Shown piece after piece: positions 55,549-64,000 of a DNA stretch of 64,000 nucleotides (position 1 is its first letter; each line of letters starts with the position of its first letter). The DNA is from Thiohalocapsa sp963695445. Lineage in GTDB: Bacteria > Pseudomonadota > Gammaproteobacteria > Chromatiales > Chromatiaceae. Location: NCBI GenBank assembly GCA_963695445.1, contig CAVOGV010000038.1, positions 1 to 64,000 on the forward strand, given 5' to 3'. A program made the position numbers and the translations under genes. A model generated the notes under the pieces. That model did no database searches and was not told where the DNA came from. It saw only the letters and a program-made list of their open reading frames with translations.

Positions 55549-55620
55549 CCGCTGTCTAGTACGATTGCGCATGTCTGGCCCCAGGCCCTCGGCGCTCGGC
55601 CCTTCGGACGGCAAACTTCG
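55549..55620. repeat. Dispersed repeat element, partial copy 5
   Basis: GATTGCGCATGTCTGG then CCAGGCCCTCGGCGCTCGGC and CCTTCGGACGGC, the right half of the same element, directly before the trypsin-like protease gene. Confidence 0.45.
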
Positions 55621-55654
55621 CAGCAATAGGCCATCACCTCGCCAAAGCGCACCC

Positions 55655-56605
55655 ATGGACGCAGCAAAACCGAAAGCAAGCATCACAGCCCGATTTGTCC
55701 AGCCAGCCCTGCTGGGGCTTCTTTTGCTTGGTACGCATCCCGCCAACGGGTTGGAGGGCGCCAGGCCGGACACGGACCAACGCTACGCCGCCGTGGTCGT
55801 GTTGATGGCAGGCCCCGTCGATCAGTGCTCGGCGACCAAAATCGGCGCGCGCCGCTTCCTGACCGCGGCCCATTGCGTCGTCGATACCGGCAGCGGCGAG
55901 CTGCACCCCGCCTTTCGCGCGGACGGCAGCATCGCCATCAGCAACGCGGCGGCGCCCCGTGCCGCGGAGGACTTCATCACCGCCATCGTCCATCACACGC
56001 GGCTCGCACCCGCCTTTCGGCAGGGGATGGAGCGGTTCATCGCCTTCAAACGCAAGCGCGTGGCCGCCTTCAAGGAACAGTTCGCGGGTACCGAGCTGCT
56101 GCGGCGTATCGCGAAGATGGAAGCCAAGCATCATTTCACCGCGCGTTACCCGGACGCCGCGGTGGTACAGATCGACCGGGCCACACCGTCAATACCGACA
56201 GCATCGATCGACCTCGACGCATTGGCGGCCGAACAGACGGTTACGCTGGTAGGTTACGGCTGCGCGCACCTGGCAGACCGGCAAGACGAACAACAGCGCC
56301 AGCCGTTCGGCCGCCGACGCTGGGCGCGCACCCAGGTGATTCGGGTCGACGCGGTCAATTTCTACAGCTACGCCGAACACCTGCGGGCAGATGCGCCATC
56401 CCTCTGCCCCGGCGACTCCGGCGGGCCCGTCTTGCGCGACGACAAGGTGGTCGGCGTGCACGGCACTGTCTACGGCATCGGCGCCGCCGGGGGCGCCCAC
56501 TCCAACATGTCCGTAAACCTGCACGCCTTGCGCACTTGGGACGCCATACAAGATCGCAGACTCGGTCCTCAGCGGTTTTCGCCGGCCGGTTCCACTGCAG
56601 AGTGA
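55655..56605 (+). CDS. Secreted trypsin-like serine protease (S1)
   Basis: 316 residues from ATG 55655 (an upstream ATG in the same frame at 55565 reads into repeat DNA). Signal peptide around FVQPALLGLLLLGTHPANG. Catalytic triad: His in RRFLTAAHCVV, Asp in ARYPDAAVVQID, Ser in SLCPGDSGGPVLRDD. A long insertion of about 70 residues, rich in Lys and Phe, lies between His and Asp. Cys residues near CSAT and HCVV would pair. The protein is exported; substrate unknown. Confidence 0.88.
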   Translation: MDAAKPKASITARFVQPALLGLLLLGTHPANGLEGARPDTDQRYAAVVVLMAGPVDQCSATKIGARRFLTAAHCVVDTGSGELHPAFRADGSIAISNAAAPRAAEDFITAIVHHTRLAPAFRQGMERFIAFKRKRVAAFKEQFAGTELLRRIAKMEAKHHFTARYPDAAVVQIDRATPSIPTASIDLDALAAEQTVTLVGYGCAHLADRQDEQQRQPFGRRRWARTQVIRVDAVNFYSYAEHLRADAPSLCPGDSGGPVLRDDKVVGVHGTVYGIGAAGGAHSNMSVNLHALRTWDAIQDRRLGPQRFSPAGSTAE

Positions 56606-56639
56606 CCAGTGACTGATCACTGCGCGTCGCGCAACGAGC

Positions 56640-56993
56640 GACTTTCTCCATCCCCAGCAGCGCGGCATTGATGGTGTCGCCACGTACGACGCTGATATGG
56701 GCGTAACGCTGATGGCCGCACTGGATCGACAACACCGCCGTACCCAGCACGTCGCGCTCGGCCGGCGCATTCCGGCTGGTCCGGCTCACCGGGCCTTCCT
56801 CCACCCAGAGATCGAACAGACCGCCGACCTTGCGGAAGTCGGTGAAGAACGGCAACTGCCCGAGCGGTGTGACCGTCGCCGAGGGGTCCCATTCGACGTG
56901 CACGCGACCACCGAATGTGTCTAAAACCACCGGCCCCTCGGCCGGCAACCGTGCCCGGGAGTCCGATTCGGGCTGCCTTCGGGCCGCTCCCAT
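56640..56993 (-). pseudogene. IS4-type transposase, N-terminal relic
   Basis: About 118 residues matching the start of transposases of this group: PVVLDTFGGRVHVEWDPSAT, VTPLGQLPFFTDFRKVGGLF, and DVLGTAVLSIQCGHQRYAHI, then ALLGMEKV. After GMEKV the frame leaves the family and runs into sequence antisense to the protease gene, so the rest of the element is lost. The exact IS family is not certain. Confidence 0.65.
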
Positions 56994-57020
56994 GGGGCCA
57001 CCTATCTTCCCAAACTCCAG

Positions 57021-57329
57021 ACCTCGGGCAACCAGGCCAAGGGGCTATTCCGCCGCGAGGACTTCTGCTACCTGCAAGCGGTCAATGCGCATTACCGTCC
57101 CGCCGGTGAGCGCCTGATTTGCCGCTTCCGTAGCTGCAAGGGCGGCAAGACGCTCGACACCGAAGGGATATCGGCCTGCCCGGGCTGTGCGATACGCAAG
57201 CGTTGCATAACGGGAAAGTACCGACGCATCAAACGCCGGGAGCATGACAGGGCCCGGACCCGAAAAAGACCTCGCTACTCCGAAGGGCCAAAGTGGCACC
57301 GCAAACGACAGGGCAGATACCGCCCTTGA
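57021..57329 (+). pseudogene. IS1182-type transposase, internal relic
   Basis: An open stretch without a start reads SGNQAKGLFRREDFCYLQAV, then HYRPAGERLICRFRSCKG, then the zinc-ribbon-like ACPGCAIRKRCITGKYRRIKRREHD (shown in parts: ACPGC and RKRC) before stopping at 57327-57329. The ACPxCxIRxRCTTGxxRRIxRxEH pattern is typical of IS1182-family transposases. It begins about 28 bases from the IS4-type relic. Confidence 0.65.
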
Positions 57330-57447
57330 CAAGTCGAATGAATCAATTCACGGTGTCTATGCTTTGTGGACAGCAATCCCGGCACGGCGTATGACACAAT
57401 ACGTGCGAACGCGCCGTCCGGCATCTGACTCGATTACAGCCTGATTG

Positions 57448-60400
57448 ATGCTCGACTACCACGTTATTCTGCTATCGCAAGTCGACGAGGATGCCCATTC
57501 GGGCATTCGCGAGCCCGACGTCATCGGGTTCGATGAACATCGGCGAAAGAATCGTTGTTTCGAGCGCGAGCGGCGCAAAGTCGCCGCGCGAAAGCGTCAA
57601 CGTACCGTCGCAGCGTTTCTAGGGTTGGTCACCGTTCTGGGCATTGCACGGCTTGCCTATATCGAGATCGACGCATCACCGCTCCAATGGCGCCTGTTTA
57701 CCCGCCTGAGCGATGGCTTCGGCTACGACATCGAGGAGGGTCCCGATCCATCGGCACGCTTTCCGGAGTCGGGCCCCTACGACCAGCGTTTGGGATACAG
57801 CAGCATCCCCGACTTTACCGATTCGCTACGCGCGAAAGGTTTTGTCATCACGCACCAGGCGCGGATGTCCACGGACATGCAGCGATTCGTCGATGCGGGT
57901 GGGTTTGCGATCTTCCCAGAGAAGAGCCGTGCTGGCCTGACCGTCTTCGACGGCGCCGGCCGCGCCGTTTACCGCTCGGCCCATCCGGCCGATGTATTTG
58001 CCTCGTTTGAGCAGATTCCGCCGCTGGTCGTCCAGACTCTGACCTACATTGAAAACCGCGAGCTGCTCGATTTCGCCTCTCCGACACGCAACCCCGCAAT
58101 CGAATGGGACCGCTCTGCTGCTGCCTTGCTACGCGCGATCTCAGAGCCCTTGATTGATTCTGGGCGTCGATTCGGCGGATCGACTCTCGCGACGCAGTTG
58201 GAGAAGCTTCGTCATTCGCCGGGCGGACAGACGTCGTCGTTCGCCGATAAGTTGCGGCAGATCATGTCCGCCAGTGCGCGCGCTTACGCACAAGGTCCCG
58301 ATACACGCGAGGCACGACGGCGCATCATGTTGGACTATCTGAACTCAACGCCACTAGCCGGGCGCCCCGGGTTCGGTGAAGTGATCGGTCTGGGCGATGG
58401 GCTTCGTGTGTGGTATGGCGCCACCTTGGACGAGGTAAGCACATCCCTGACGGACGCCGATGTGCTCACCAGACCATCGCCGCGTACCGCCGAGCTCTAT
58501 AAGCAGATTCTGAGTCTGTTGTTGTCGCAGCGTCGGCCGTCCCACTATTTGCTGTCCGGCCGACAGCAATTACTCGCCCTCACCGATGGCTACCTGGCGC
58601 TGCTCCGGGACGCCGGCATTATCTCGGAGGAGTTGGAGGCATTGGCGGTGGAGCAGCCGCTTGCATTCGCGGAGGCGCCGTTGCGCAATGATCCTAATCC
58701 TGGGACCCGGCGCAAATCTCTCACCAACCTGCGAGCACATCTGCTGGAACTGCTTGATCTCAACAGCCTCTATGACCTCGACCGTCTGGATTTGAAGGTC
58801 TATGCGACGCTGGACACGGTGGCGCAAGACAATGTAACGATGCTTCTGCGCGCGTTCGGCGACGCCGCGGTGGCCCGCAAAGCTAGGTTGATCGGTAGGA
58901 AACTACTGCGCCCCGACGCCCTGGACGTCGCCTATAGCGTGACACTTCTCGAGCGCAGCGGGGATTTCAACCTGGTGCGAGTACAAGCAGACAATCTCGA
59001 CCGCCCCTTCGATATCAGCGAAGACGGCAAGCTCGACCTTGGCTCGACGGCCAAGCTACGCACGCTTGCGACCTACCTGGATATGATCGCGGGACAATAC
59101 AATCAGCTCGCCGGCATTGACACCGCGTCTATTGACACCGTTGCCGTTGATGATCCACTGGCGGCCTGGGTGACCAATTACCTGCGCGAGCATCAAACGC
59201 ATTCGCTACTGTCGATACTGGAGGCAGCGATGCAGCGCCGCTATTCGGGGCGGCCGGGCACCTTTTTTACCGGGAGCATCCGTCACGAGTTCACGAATGG
59301 CCATCGTTCGCACAATTTGCAATTGACAGTCAGCGACGCCTTCCGGGTGTCTGCAAATCTGGTTTTTGTGCGCATGATGCGGGACGTCATCCAGCATTAC
59401 CAGGCCAGCTGGTCAACGCCGCTGGCGGAGGTTCTGGCCGTCCCGGAGCACCCCCAGCGCCGTCGCTACCTGGATCGCTTCGTAAACCAGGAAAGCCGTA
59501 TTTTTGTCGAGCGGTTTTTCCATCGCCACGGCGCAGTCGCGCCGGAACAGGCGTTGACCGCGGTGGCGGCGCGGCTCAAGCCTATGCCGGCTCACTTCGC
59601 TACCGTCTTCCGCGCCGTTCTCCCGGGCGCCTCCCTCGAGGAGTTCAACGTTTTTCTCGAAGCGCAGTTGCCTGAGGGCGCCGCCAACGTAGACGCGGCA
59701 GAGCGCGAACGTGTTTACGGGGCTCACGGACCGGAGCGTCTGTCGCTGTCGGACCAAGGCTATGTCGTCGGCATCCATCCGTTAGAGCTTTGGCTGCTAC
59801 GCTATCTCAAGGAGCACCCGCGGGCCGATCTGGAACGGGCACTCGCGGCGAGCGAGAGCGTAAGCGAGGAAGTCTATGCATGGCTCTACAAAACCGGCAA
59901 CAAGGCCGCGCAGGATCGTCGAATCCGTATTATCGCTGAAGAAGACGCCTTCGCTGAGCTGCATACCCTGTGGCAGCGTCATGGCTATCCCTTTTCATCG
60001 CTGGTGCCATCATTGGCCACCGCCCTCGGCACATCGGCCGACCGCCCATCAGCCCTCGCCGAGCTGATGGGTATCATCGTGAATGACGGTATGCGCCTGC
60101 CAACGCGGCGCATCGAACGGCTGGTGTTCGCCGAGGGCACCCCGTACGAGACCCATCTTGCGCCCGCGCCGACAAAGGGGCGACGGGTATTTGCGCCCGA
60201 AGTCGCCACTGTCCTGCGCAAGGCACTGGAGTCGGTCGTCGCCAACGGCACGGCGCGTGGCGTGTCGGGCGTCTACGCGAGCGCCGACGACGAGTCCTTG
60301 CGCGTCGGCGCCAAGACCGGCACCGGTGACGAGCTGTCCGAGCATTTCGGTCCAGGCACGGCCGCCAGCAGGGCGAAGGAAGTCAGCCGAAGCGCGGCGC

Positions 60401-60741
60401 TGGTGTTTTTTCTCGGCACACGGCATTTCGGGGTCGTTACGTCCCACCTGCCGGGACCTAATGTGCGAGCACTGCGCTTCACCAGCGCACTGCCCACGCA
60501 TATCTTGAGTGCGCTGAAGCCCGCGATCGCGCCGATTCTACAGGGCGAGCCATCGCTTCCGATCCCGGACCTACAGACAGTCGTCGCCGAGAATGCTGAC
60601 GCCAGTGCCACTGCTGCGCCCCCCGCACGGCACCGGCCGGTCTTGGTGCAGAAGCGATCCGGACCAGTAAAGCGCGCGGCACGGGCAAACAGTCGCAGCG
60701 TTCGGCGGACCGCACCTAGAATCATGGATGATCTGTTCTGA
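57448..60741 (+). CDS. Class A penicillin-binding protein, GT51 plus transpeptidase
   Basis: 1097 residues from ATG 57448, longer than typical class A enzymes (750-850). One N-terminal membrane helix (TVAAFLGLVTVLGIARLAYI) anchors it in the inner membrane. The GT51 part has YIENRELLDF (catalytic Glu, with the usual EDxxF changed to ENxxL) and FGGSTLATQLEKLRHSPGGQ. The transpeptidase part has the active-site SxxK in LGSTAKL, SxN in VSANLV and KTG in GAKTGTGDE. It polymerises and cross-links peptidoglycan. A basic tail (residues about 1060-1097) follows. It stands alone among transposase relics. Confidence 0.88.
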   Translation: MLDYHVILLSQVDEDAHSGIREPDVIGFDEHRRKNRCFERERRKVAARKRQRTVAAFLGLVTVLGIARLAYIEIDASPLQWRLFTRLSDGFGYDIEEGPDPSARFPESGPYDQRLGYSSIPDFTDSLRAKGFVITHQARMSTDMQRFVDAGGFAIFPEKSRAGLTVFDGAGRAVYRSAHPADVFASFEQIPPLVVQTLTYIENRELLDFASPTRNPAIEWDRSAAALLRAISEPLIDSGRRFGGSTLATQLEKLRHSPGGQTSSFADKLRQIMSASARAYAQGPDTREARRRIMLDYLNSTPLAGRPGFGEVIGLGDGLRVWYGATLDEVSTSLTDADVLTRPSPRTAELYKQILSLLLSQRRPSHYLLSGRQQLLALTDGYLALLRDAGIISEELEALAVEQPLAFAEAPLRNDPNPGTRRKSLTNLRAHLLELLDLNSLYDLDRLDLKVYATLDTVAQDNVTMLLRAFGDAAVARKARLIGRKLLRPDALDVAYSVTLLERSGDFNLVRVQADNLDRPFDISEDGKLDLGSTAKLRTLATYLDMIAGQYNQLAGIDTASIDTVAVDDPLAAWVTNYLREHQTHSLLSILEAAMQRRYSGRPGTFFTGSIRHEFTNGHRSHNLQLTVSDAFRVSANLVFVRMMRDVIQHYQASWSTPLAEVLAVPEHPQRRRYLDRFVNQESRIFVERFFHRHGAVAPEQALTAVAARLKPMPAHFATVFRAVLPGASLEEFNVFLEAQLPEGAANVDAAERERVYGAHGPERLSLSDQGYVVGIHPLELWLLRYLKEHPRADLERALAASESVSEEVYAWLYKTGNKAAQDRRIRIIAEEDAFAELHTLWQRHGYPFSSLVPSLATALGTSADRPSALAELMGIIVNDGMRLPTRRIERLVFAEGTPYETHLAPAPTKGRRVFAPEVATVLRKALESVVANGTARGVSGVYASADDESLRVGAKTGTGDELSEHFGPGTAASRAKEVSRSAALVFFLGTRHFGVVTSHLPGPNVRALRFTSALPTHILSALKPAIAPILQGEPSLPIPDLQTVVAENADASATAAPPARHRPVLVQKRSGPVKRAARANSRSVRRTAPRIMDDLF

Positions 60742-61149
60742 TGCTACCCTGCGCCATCAGGAACCGCTTTGCCAACTGTCGTAGAGTCGAAGGTGCGTTC
60801 GCCAGCGTGTAGAAACCTGTCGGGCAAGGCCAATAGCATTCTCCGCCTGGCTGCCGCCGCGCAAGAGCAGATTTCGGACACCACCTCCGAGGTCGCCGGC
60901 CACCACCTGAGTTTGCTCAAGCGCATTGCCACGGCGTGGCCTTCGTCGTTGGTTTGAACGGCGGCTACAAACAGAGCCGGACCCCAGCGTTGGACAGAGA
61001 TCCGCTCACGATAAGGGAGATCTTCTCGCTGATGTTCGTCGACAGAGGAGGAGCAGAAGATTTCGAGGGGCAAGGATCGTCGGGGTCGAACAGATTGTTC
61101 CGATTGATTCCGGCCAGCCAGTCCCGAGCCTGGACACTTCCTCGGTAGA
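60742..61149. other. Intergenic stretch without a recognised gene
   Basis: About 400 bases of degraded-looking sequence between the penicillin-binding protein and the IS91-type relic. Short open frames on both strands have no family features. A transposase origin is possible but not shown. Confidence 0.4.
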
Positions 61150-61320
61150 GAACTGCTGGCGGGGCTGGAGCGGAAGCCGAAGGCCATCAGCGCCGTGCTG
61201 CACATCTTCATCCGGGTCATCGAAGGTTATCTGTGCCAGGCCAGCGGCGCCACCTCGCATGCCCGCCCTGACGCGGTGAGCTTCAACCACTGCCTTAGCA
61301 ACTCTTTGGAAATTCTTCAA
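61150..61320 (+). pseudogene. IS91-type transposase, internal relic
   Basis: Reads AGLERKPKAISAVLHIFIRV, IEGYLCQASG and DAVSFNHCLSNSLE. The pattern VLHIxxRxIExxL followed by AVSFxHRFGxxLNxH is that of IS91/IS801 transposases just before the catalytic His-hydrophobe-His motif, which is no longer present here. The C-terminal piece is at 62978-63187. Confidence 0.45.
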
Positions 61321-61826
61321 AGCGCCTGTCCCTGGGCCGTTAGCGTCGTCGTCAGCAGGCGAACGTCGCCGTTTTGGGCAGCATTCGGCATTCGGAAAGC
61401 CGGCGAAGGTCGCGTAAGTCGTTGATATAGGAATTTCCACACAGCTTCTCACAGCATGGTATCGATTCGGGGCGATGGCGCGGATACACCGGCCCCCAAC
61501 CCACGACTCGCTTCCGTGCCAGCCGCCATATGGCAAGATTGTCGCACCCTTGCCTGGTCCGACTGCGCTTCGGCTTATCAGGCGGCCGGGCGATCGTGGG
61601 TCTCCACGGCCCCGTAATGCTGCCTCATGTCGATTTCGGCCTTGTTCGATCGTCTCGGTCTCGGTCTGCGGTCCGACGCTTGTCGAGGAGATGCCCTCGT
61701 TCTCCTTGCCTGCAAATGGCAACGGATGGACGCTACACTCAAGGTTCGCGACTGCGAACAGATCGGCGGAACGCTCCTTTCCATGAAGGTCGCCAACCAG
61801 CACTCAGCTGATCGGTTCCGATTCAT

Positions 61827-62807
61827 TTGTCAGCCTTTACGCGCTCTAAAGTTGGTTTGAAAAAGAAGCTAATCGCAATAGTAGGTGCTTGCTTATTGAT
61901 CTTGATCGCGGTTGCCTATTGGGCGCTCGATCGGGAAAATCGCGTGCTTAACGAGGCTGAACGCACCGCGTTAGGCGGTACCTACGTCGCGCTCTCAGAC
62001 GGAATCACCTACTACAAGTTGGAGGGGCCGTCAGACGGGCCGGTCACGGTCCTTGTCCATGGGGGAACGTTGCCGCATTGGACGTGGGATAAACAAGTAC
62101 GCCCGTTGACGCAAGCCGGTTTCCGTGTGCTCCGATATGACCAGTACGGCCGCGGGTATTCCGATCGACCGAACCTCATTTACAACCAGGAACTATACCA
62201 AAAGCAACTGTTGGAGCTTCTCGATGAGCTTTTGCTCAAAGAGCCGGTTAACCTGATCGGTGTATCTCTCGGAGGCGGCACGGCTATCAATTTTACCGCT
62301 CTTCATCCCGATCGCGTAAACAGACTTATACTGATTTCCCCATTGATCAAGAACTATCGAACTCCCGCAGTCCTGCGCTACCCGATTATCGGCGAGTTTA
62401 TCGCTCGTACAGTCGGTATTCGCATCGTTGAGAAACGCCTGTTCTCCCTCTATGGCGACCAGCCGGACGCCGAAAAGTACCACCAACTGTTCAGTCAGCA
62501 AGTCAGCTACCGCGGATTTCGACGGTCGTTGTTATCTTTGCTAAGACACGACGCCTTGGGAGACTACACCAAGGCCTACGATGCCGTGGGTCGTCAAGAA
62601 CGACGATCTCTACTGATTTGGGGCACCATCGACCAAGAGATTACTCGGGAGATGATCAGAGCAATCCGATCCCGCATGCCAACTCTTGCCTTCGAACCTG
62701 TCGAGGGTGCCGACCACGGAATCGTTTTTAAGGAACCCGAGCTGGTAAACCAGCTGATTGTCGATTTCTTGACCGAAGGGGAAGCCCGCCGGAGCCAGGC
62801 TGAGTGA
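61827..62807 (+). CDS. Membrane-anchored alpha/beta hydrolase
   Basis: 326 residues from TTG 61827; the start is uncertain. An N-terminal helix (KLIAIVGACLLILIAVAYWA) anchors it. The fold is clear: VTVLVHGGTLPHWTWDKQVR (oxyanion HG), VLRYDQYGRGYSDRPN, NLIGVSLGGGTAINFTALHP (nucleophile Ser), LLIWGTIDQEI (Asp), EGADHGIVFKEPELV (His). The substrate is unknown. The gene is more AT-rich than its neighbours and lies between two IS91-type relics, so it may be cargo carried in by that element. Confidence 0.85.
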   Translation: MSAFTRSKVGLKKKLIAIVGACLLILIAVAYWALDRENRVLNEAERTALGGTYVALSDGITYYKLEGPSDGPVTVLVHGGTLPHWTWDKQVRPLTQAGFRVLRYDQYGRGYSDRPNLIYNQELYQKQLLELLDELLLKEPVNLIGVSLGGGTAINFTALHPDRVNRLILISPLIKNYRTPAVLRYPIIGEFIARTVGIRIVEKRLFSLYGDQPDAEKYHQLFSQQVSYRGFRRSLLSLLRHDALGDYTKAYDAVGRQERRSLLIWGTIDQEITREMIRAIRSRMPTLAFEPVEGADHGIVFKEPELVNQLIVDFLTEGEARRSQAE

Positions 62808-62977
62808 CCACAGCGGACTCCCGTCGCTGAGCTGACCCTCGGCTGCGTGCAGGCGGCTGAGGGTCTTGGGCGACTGCCGACATTTGGCTAACCTGAAAGG
62901 CAACGGCCGGAATCGACCCAGAACTGCCATTGGCTCTCTGAACGCCAACGGCAGGAATGTGGCCAGCAGCGGACACC

Positions 62978-63187
62978 GAGCCGAGCGTGGCGTTCGTCAC
63001 CGATGCCGCTCCCGTCGAGCGGATTCTCACCCACATCGGTGAGCCCCCCACGTGCGCCTCCGATTGCCCCGCCCGCGGACCGCACGCCTGCGCCGATGTT
63101 CCCGCGCCGATGCCGGACTGGAACCTCCTGGGTCAGCCCGAGCCCGACTTCGAGTTCGAGTTCGAGTTCGATCAGCGCATCTCTTGG
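62978..63187 (+). pseudogene. IS91-type transposase, C-terminal relic
   Basis: One frame reads SVAFVTDAAPVERILTHIGE, then CPARGPHACADVPAPMPDWN, then LLGQPEPDFEFEFEFDQRIS and W, the conserved end of IS91/IS801-type transposases (MRIVAFxTD...ILxHLGEP...). The FEFEFEF stretch is a small GAGTTC expansion. The same end is seen at 958-1130. The rest of 62808-63635 has no gene. Confidence 0.6.
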
Positions 63188-63635
63188 CAGCCGGCGTCAG
63201 CTACGCGAGCCGGTGGTGTCGCCGTCGTCCTGCACCTTCCCGCAGCGCCGCTGAATCCCGCCCCTTGGCACCGCCCGGTGCCCGCTTGCACGGGTGGCGA
63301 ATTCCGTCAGCCCTGTGGTAGGGTCTTGACCGATCTTCCAACCCCACCAGACTCGCCCTCTAGTCGTCTCTGAATCCGCAAGGGCGCTTGGCCTTCCGAT
63401 CTGTCAGTGCCATTCGTGTCACGTCCCGGAGATCGGCACAGAACGGATTGCCGTGATAGATCCTGAGGCCATGCCGACGGCCACGGCACGATGCAATAGT
63501 CAAAAAGGAAGACTTGGCCCCGACTTCGTGCGACTCGGAGGGAGCGGGCCATGCCCCAAGACTAGCGGGTTGCGTTGTGCGCGAAACACAAGACCTCATT
63601 CTTTCCGATATCCACCCTTTCCAGCCGCCTCCAAT

Positions 63636-64000
63636 ATGAAAACCAGCGCTAAAGCTGAAAAATCGTTCTTCCACCGACTTAAATCGGCGTTCGTAAACCC
63701 GGCACGCTGCCCGGAAAGATCATTGGCGCAATCATTCCAACTCAAAAATGAATGTGCAAAAATCCTGATTGAAAACTGCTCCAAGGGAGTCTCCTTGGAC
63801 TCTGGCGGAAAGACGCTCAGCCTCGTCCGAGAGCAGTTTATCGGCGAGGCACGGGGTGGTGACGGGGCGGCATTTCTCTTGCTGGACCCGAAGTACTTTA
63901 AAACCCGAATCAATGGTTTTATACGAATCTCCGCGGGAGATCATCTGATCGTCGGCGCGGAGGATGAACAACAGCGAACTATGCTCGACCTTTCTGCGTC
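63636..64000 (+). CDS. Unknown protein, N-terminal part, runs off the right edge
   Basis: ATG 63636 opens a frame with no stop to the end of the window (121 residues). It begins MKTSAKAEKSFFHRLKSAFV and continues with CAKILIENCSKGVSLDSGGK, REQFIGEARGGDGAAFLLLD and FIRISAGDHLIVGAEDEQQR. The alternation of short strands with RISAGDHLIVG recalls an FHA-like or beta-sandwich domain, but this is weak. The gene is more AT-rich than average. I do not assign a function. Confidence 0.6.
   Translation, partial: MKTSAKAEKSFFHRLKSAFVNPARCPERSLAQSFQLKNECAKILIENCSKGVSLDSGGKTLSLVREQFIGEARGGDGAAFLLLDPKYFKTRINGFIRISAGDHLIVGAEDEQQRTMLDLSA

Noticed and set aside
1..64000. tRNA or rRNA genes
   Set aside because: I looked for T-loop-like GGTTCGA patterns with pairing arms and for rRNA cores and found none I could support; a covariance-model search would be decisive.

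Overview
The window is high-GC bacterial DNA that looks like a gammaproteobacterium, most likely a purple sulfur bacterium or close relative (Chromatiales). This placement is an inference from gene content (double-length UvrA, phosphorylase-kinase-like GH15 protein, DUF29, LptF, a NifJ-type pyruvate oxidoreductase, several Chromatiaceae-like transposase relics), not from a marker gene. Many conserved proteins are broken by single-base frameshifts, mostly one extra base. This may reflect a draft-quality assembly as much as real pseudogenes, so broken genes are annotated as whole loci with the break position given.

Layout. 1-8.7 kb: the tail of a SnoaL-like gene, a PilZ protein, an IS91-type relic, a giant GH15/phosphorylase-kinase-like protein, a DksA/TraR-type protein, a hydrolase-like gene, and an IS110-family element with 13-bp inverted repeats and a long structured 3' region. 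8.7-23.9 kb: a secreted transglutaminase-like protein, a ClC chloride transporter fused to a SPOR domain, a DUF2325 operon behind a Fur-box-like palindrome, the double UvrA, a TruC-like pseudouridine synthase, an ArsB/NhaD-type transporter with a CBS protein, and a secreted HEMLH protein.

23.9-39.3 kb is the core of the window: a C1 (methanol to formaldehyde to formate) module. It holds fhcB-fhcA of the formyltransferase/hydrolase complex, DUF447 and mfnB (methanofuran-type cofactor synthesis), a cytochrome c, pqqA and pqqBCDE, lanthanide-type methanol dehydrogenase xoxF1, xoxG, xoxJ, a PQQ-associated CXXCW protein, and a second xoxF2. The two xoxF genes are nearly identical over about 1.7 kb. 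xoxF2 carries an N-terminal membrane anchor and an Ala/Pro-rich linker. Four sites with sigma-54 spacing (GG-N10-GC) stand before fhcB, pqqA, xoxF1 and xoxF2, suggesting one co-regulated sigma-54 regulon. fhcC and fhcD are not next to fhcBA.

39.3-54.6 kb: a WD40 protein, aldo/keto reductase, DUF29, RimI, the large nifJ with a dihydroorotate-dehydrogenase-like partner, a TrpD-like protein, a Rieske protein, a MerR regulator with an operator over its own start, and LptF. 54.6-64 kb is repeat- and relic-rich: a three-unit tandem hairpin array, dispersed inverted-repeat elements, a trypsin-like protease, three kinds of transposase fragments, a long class A penicillin-binding protein, a relatively AT-rich alpha/beta hydrolase lying between two IS91-type fragments, and the start of an unknown gene running off the right edge.
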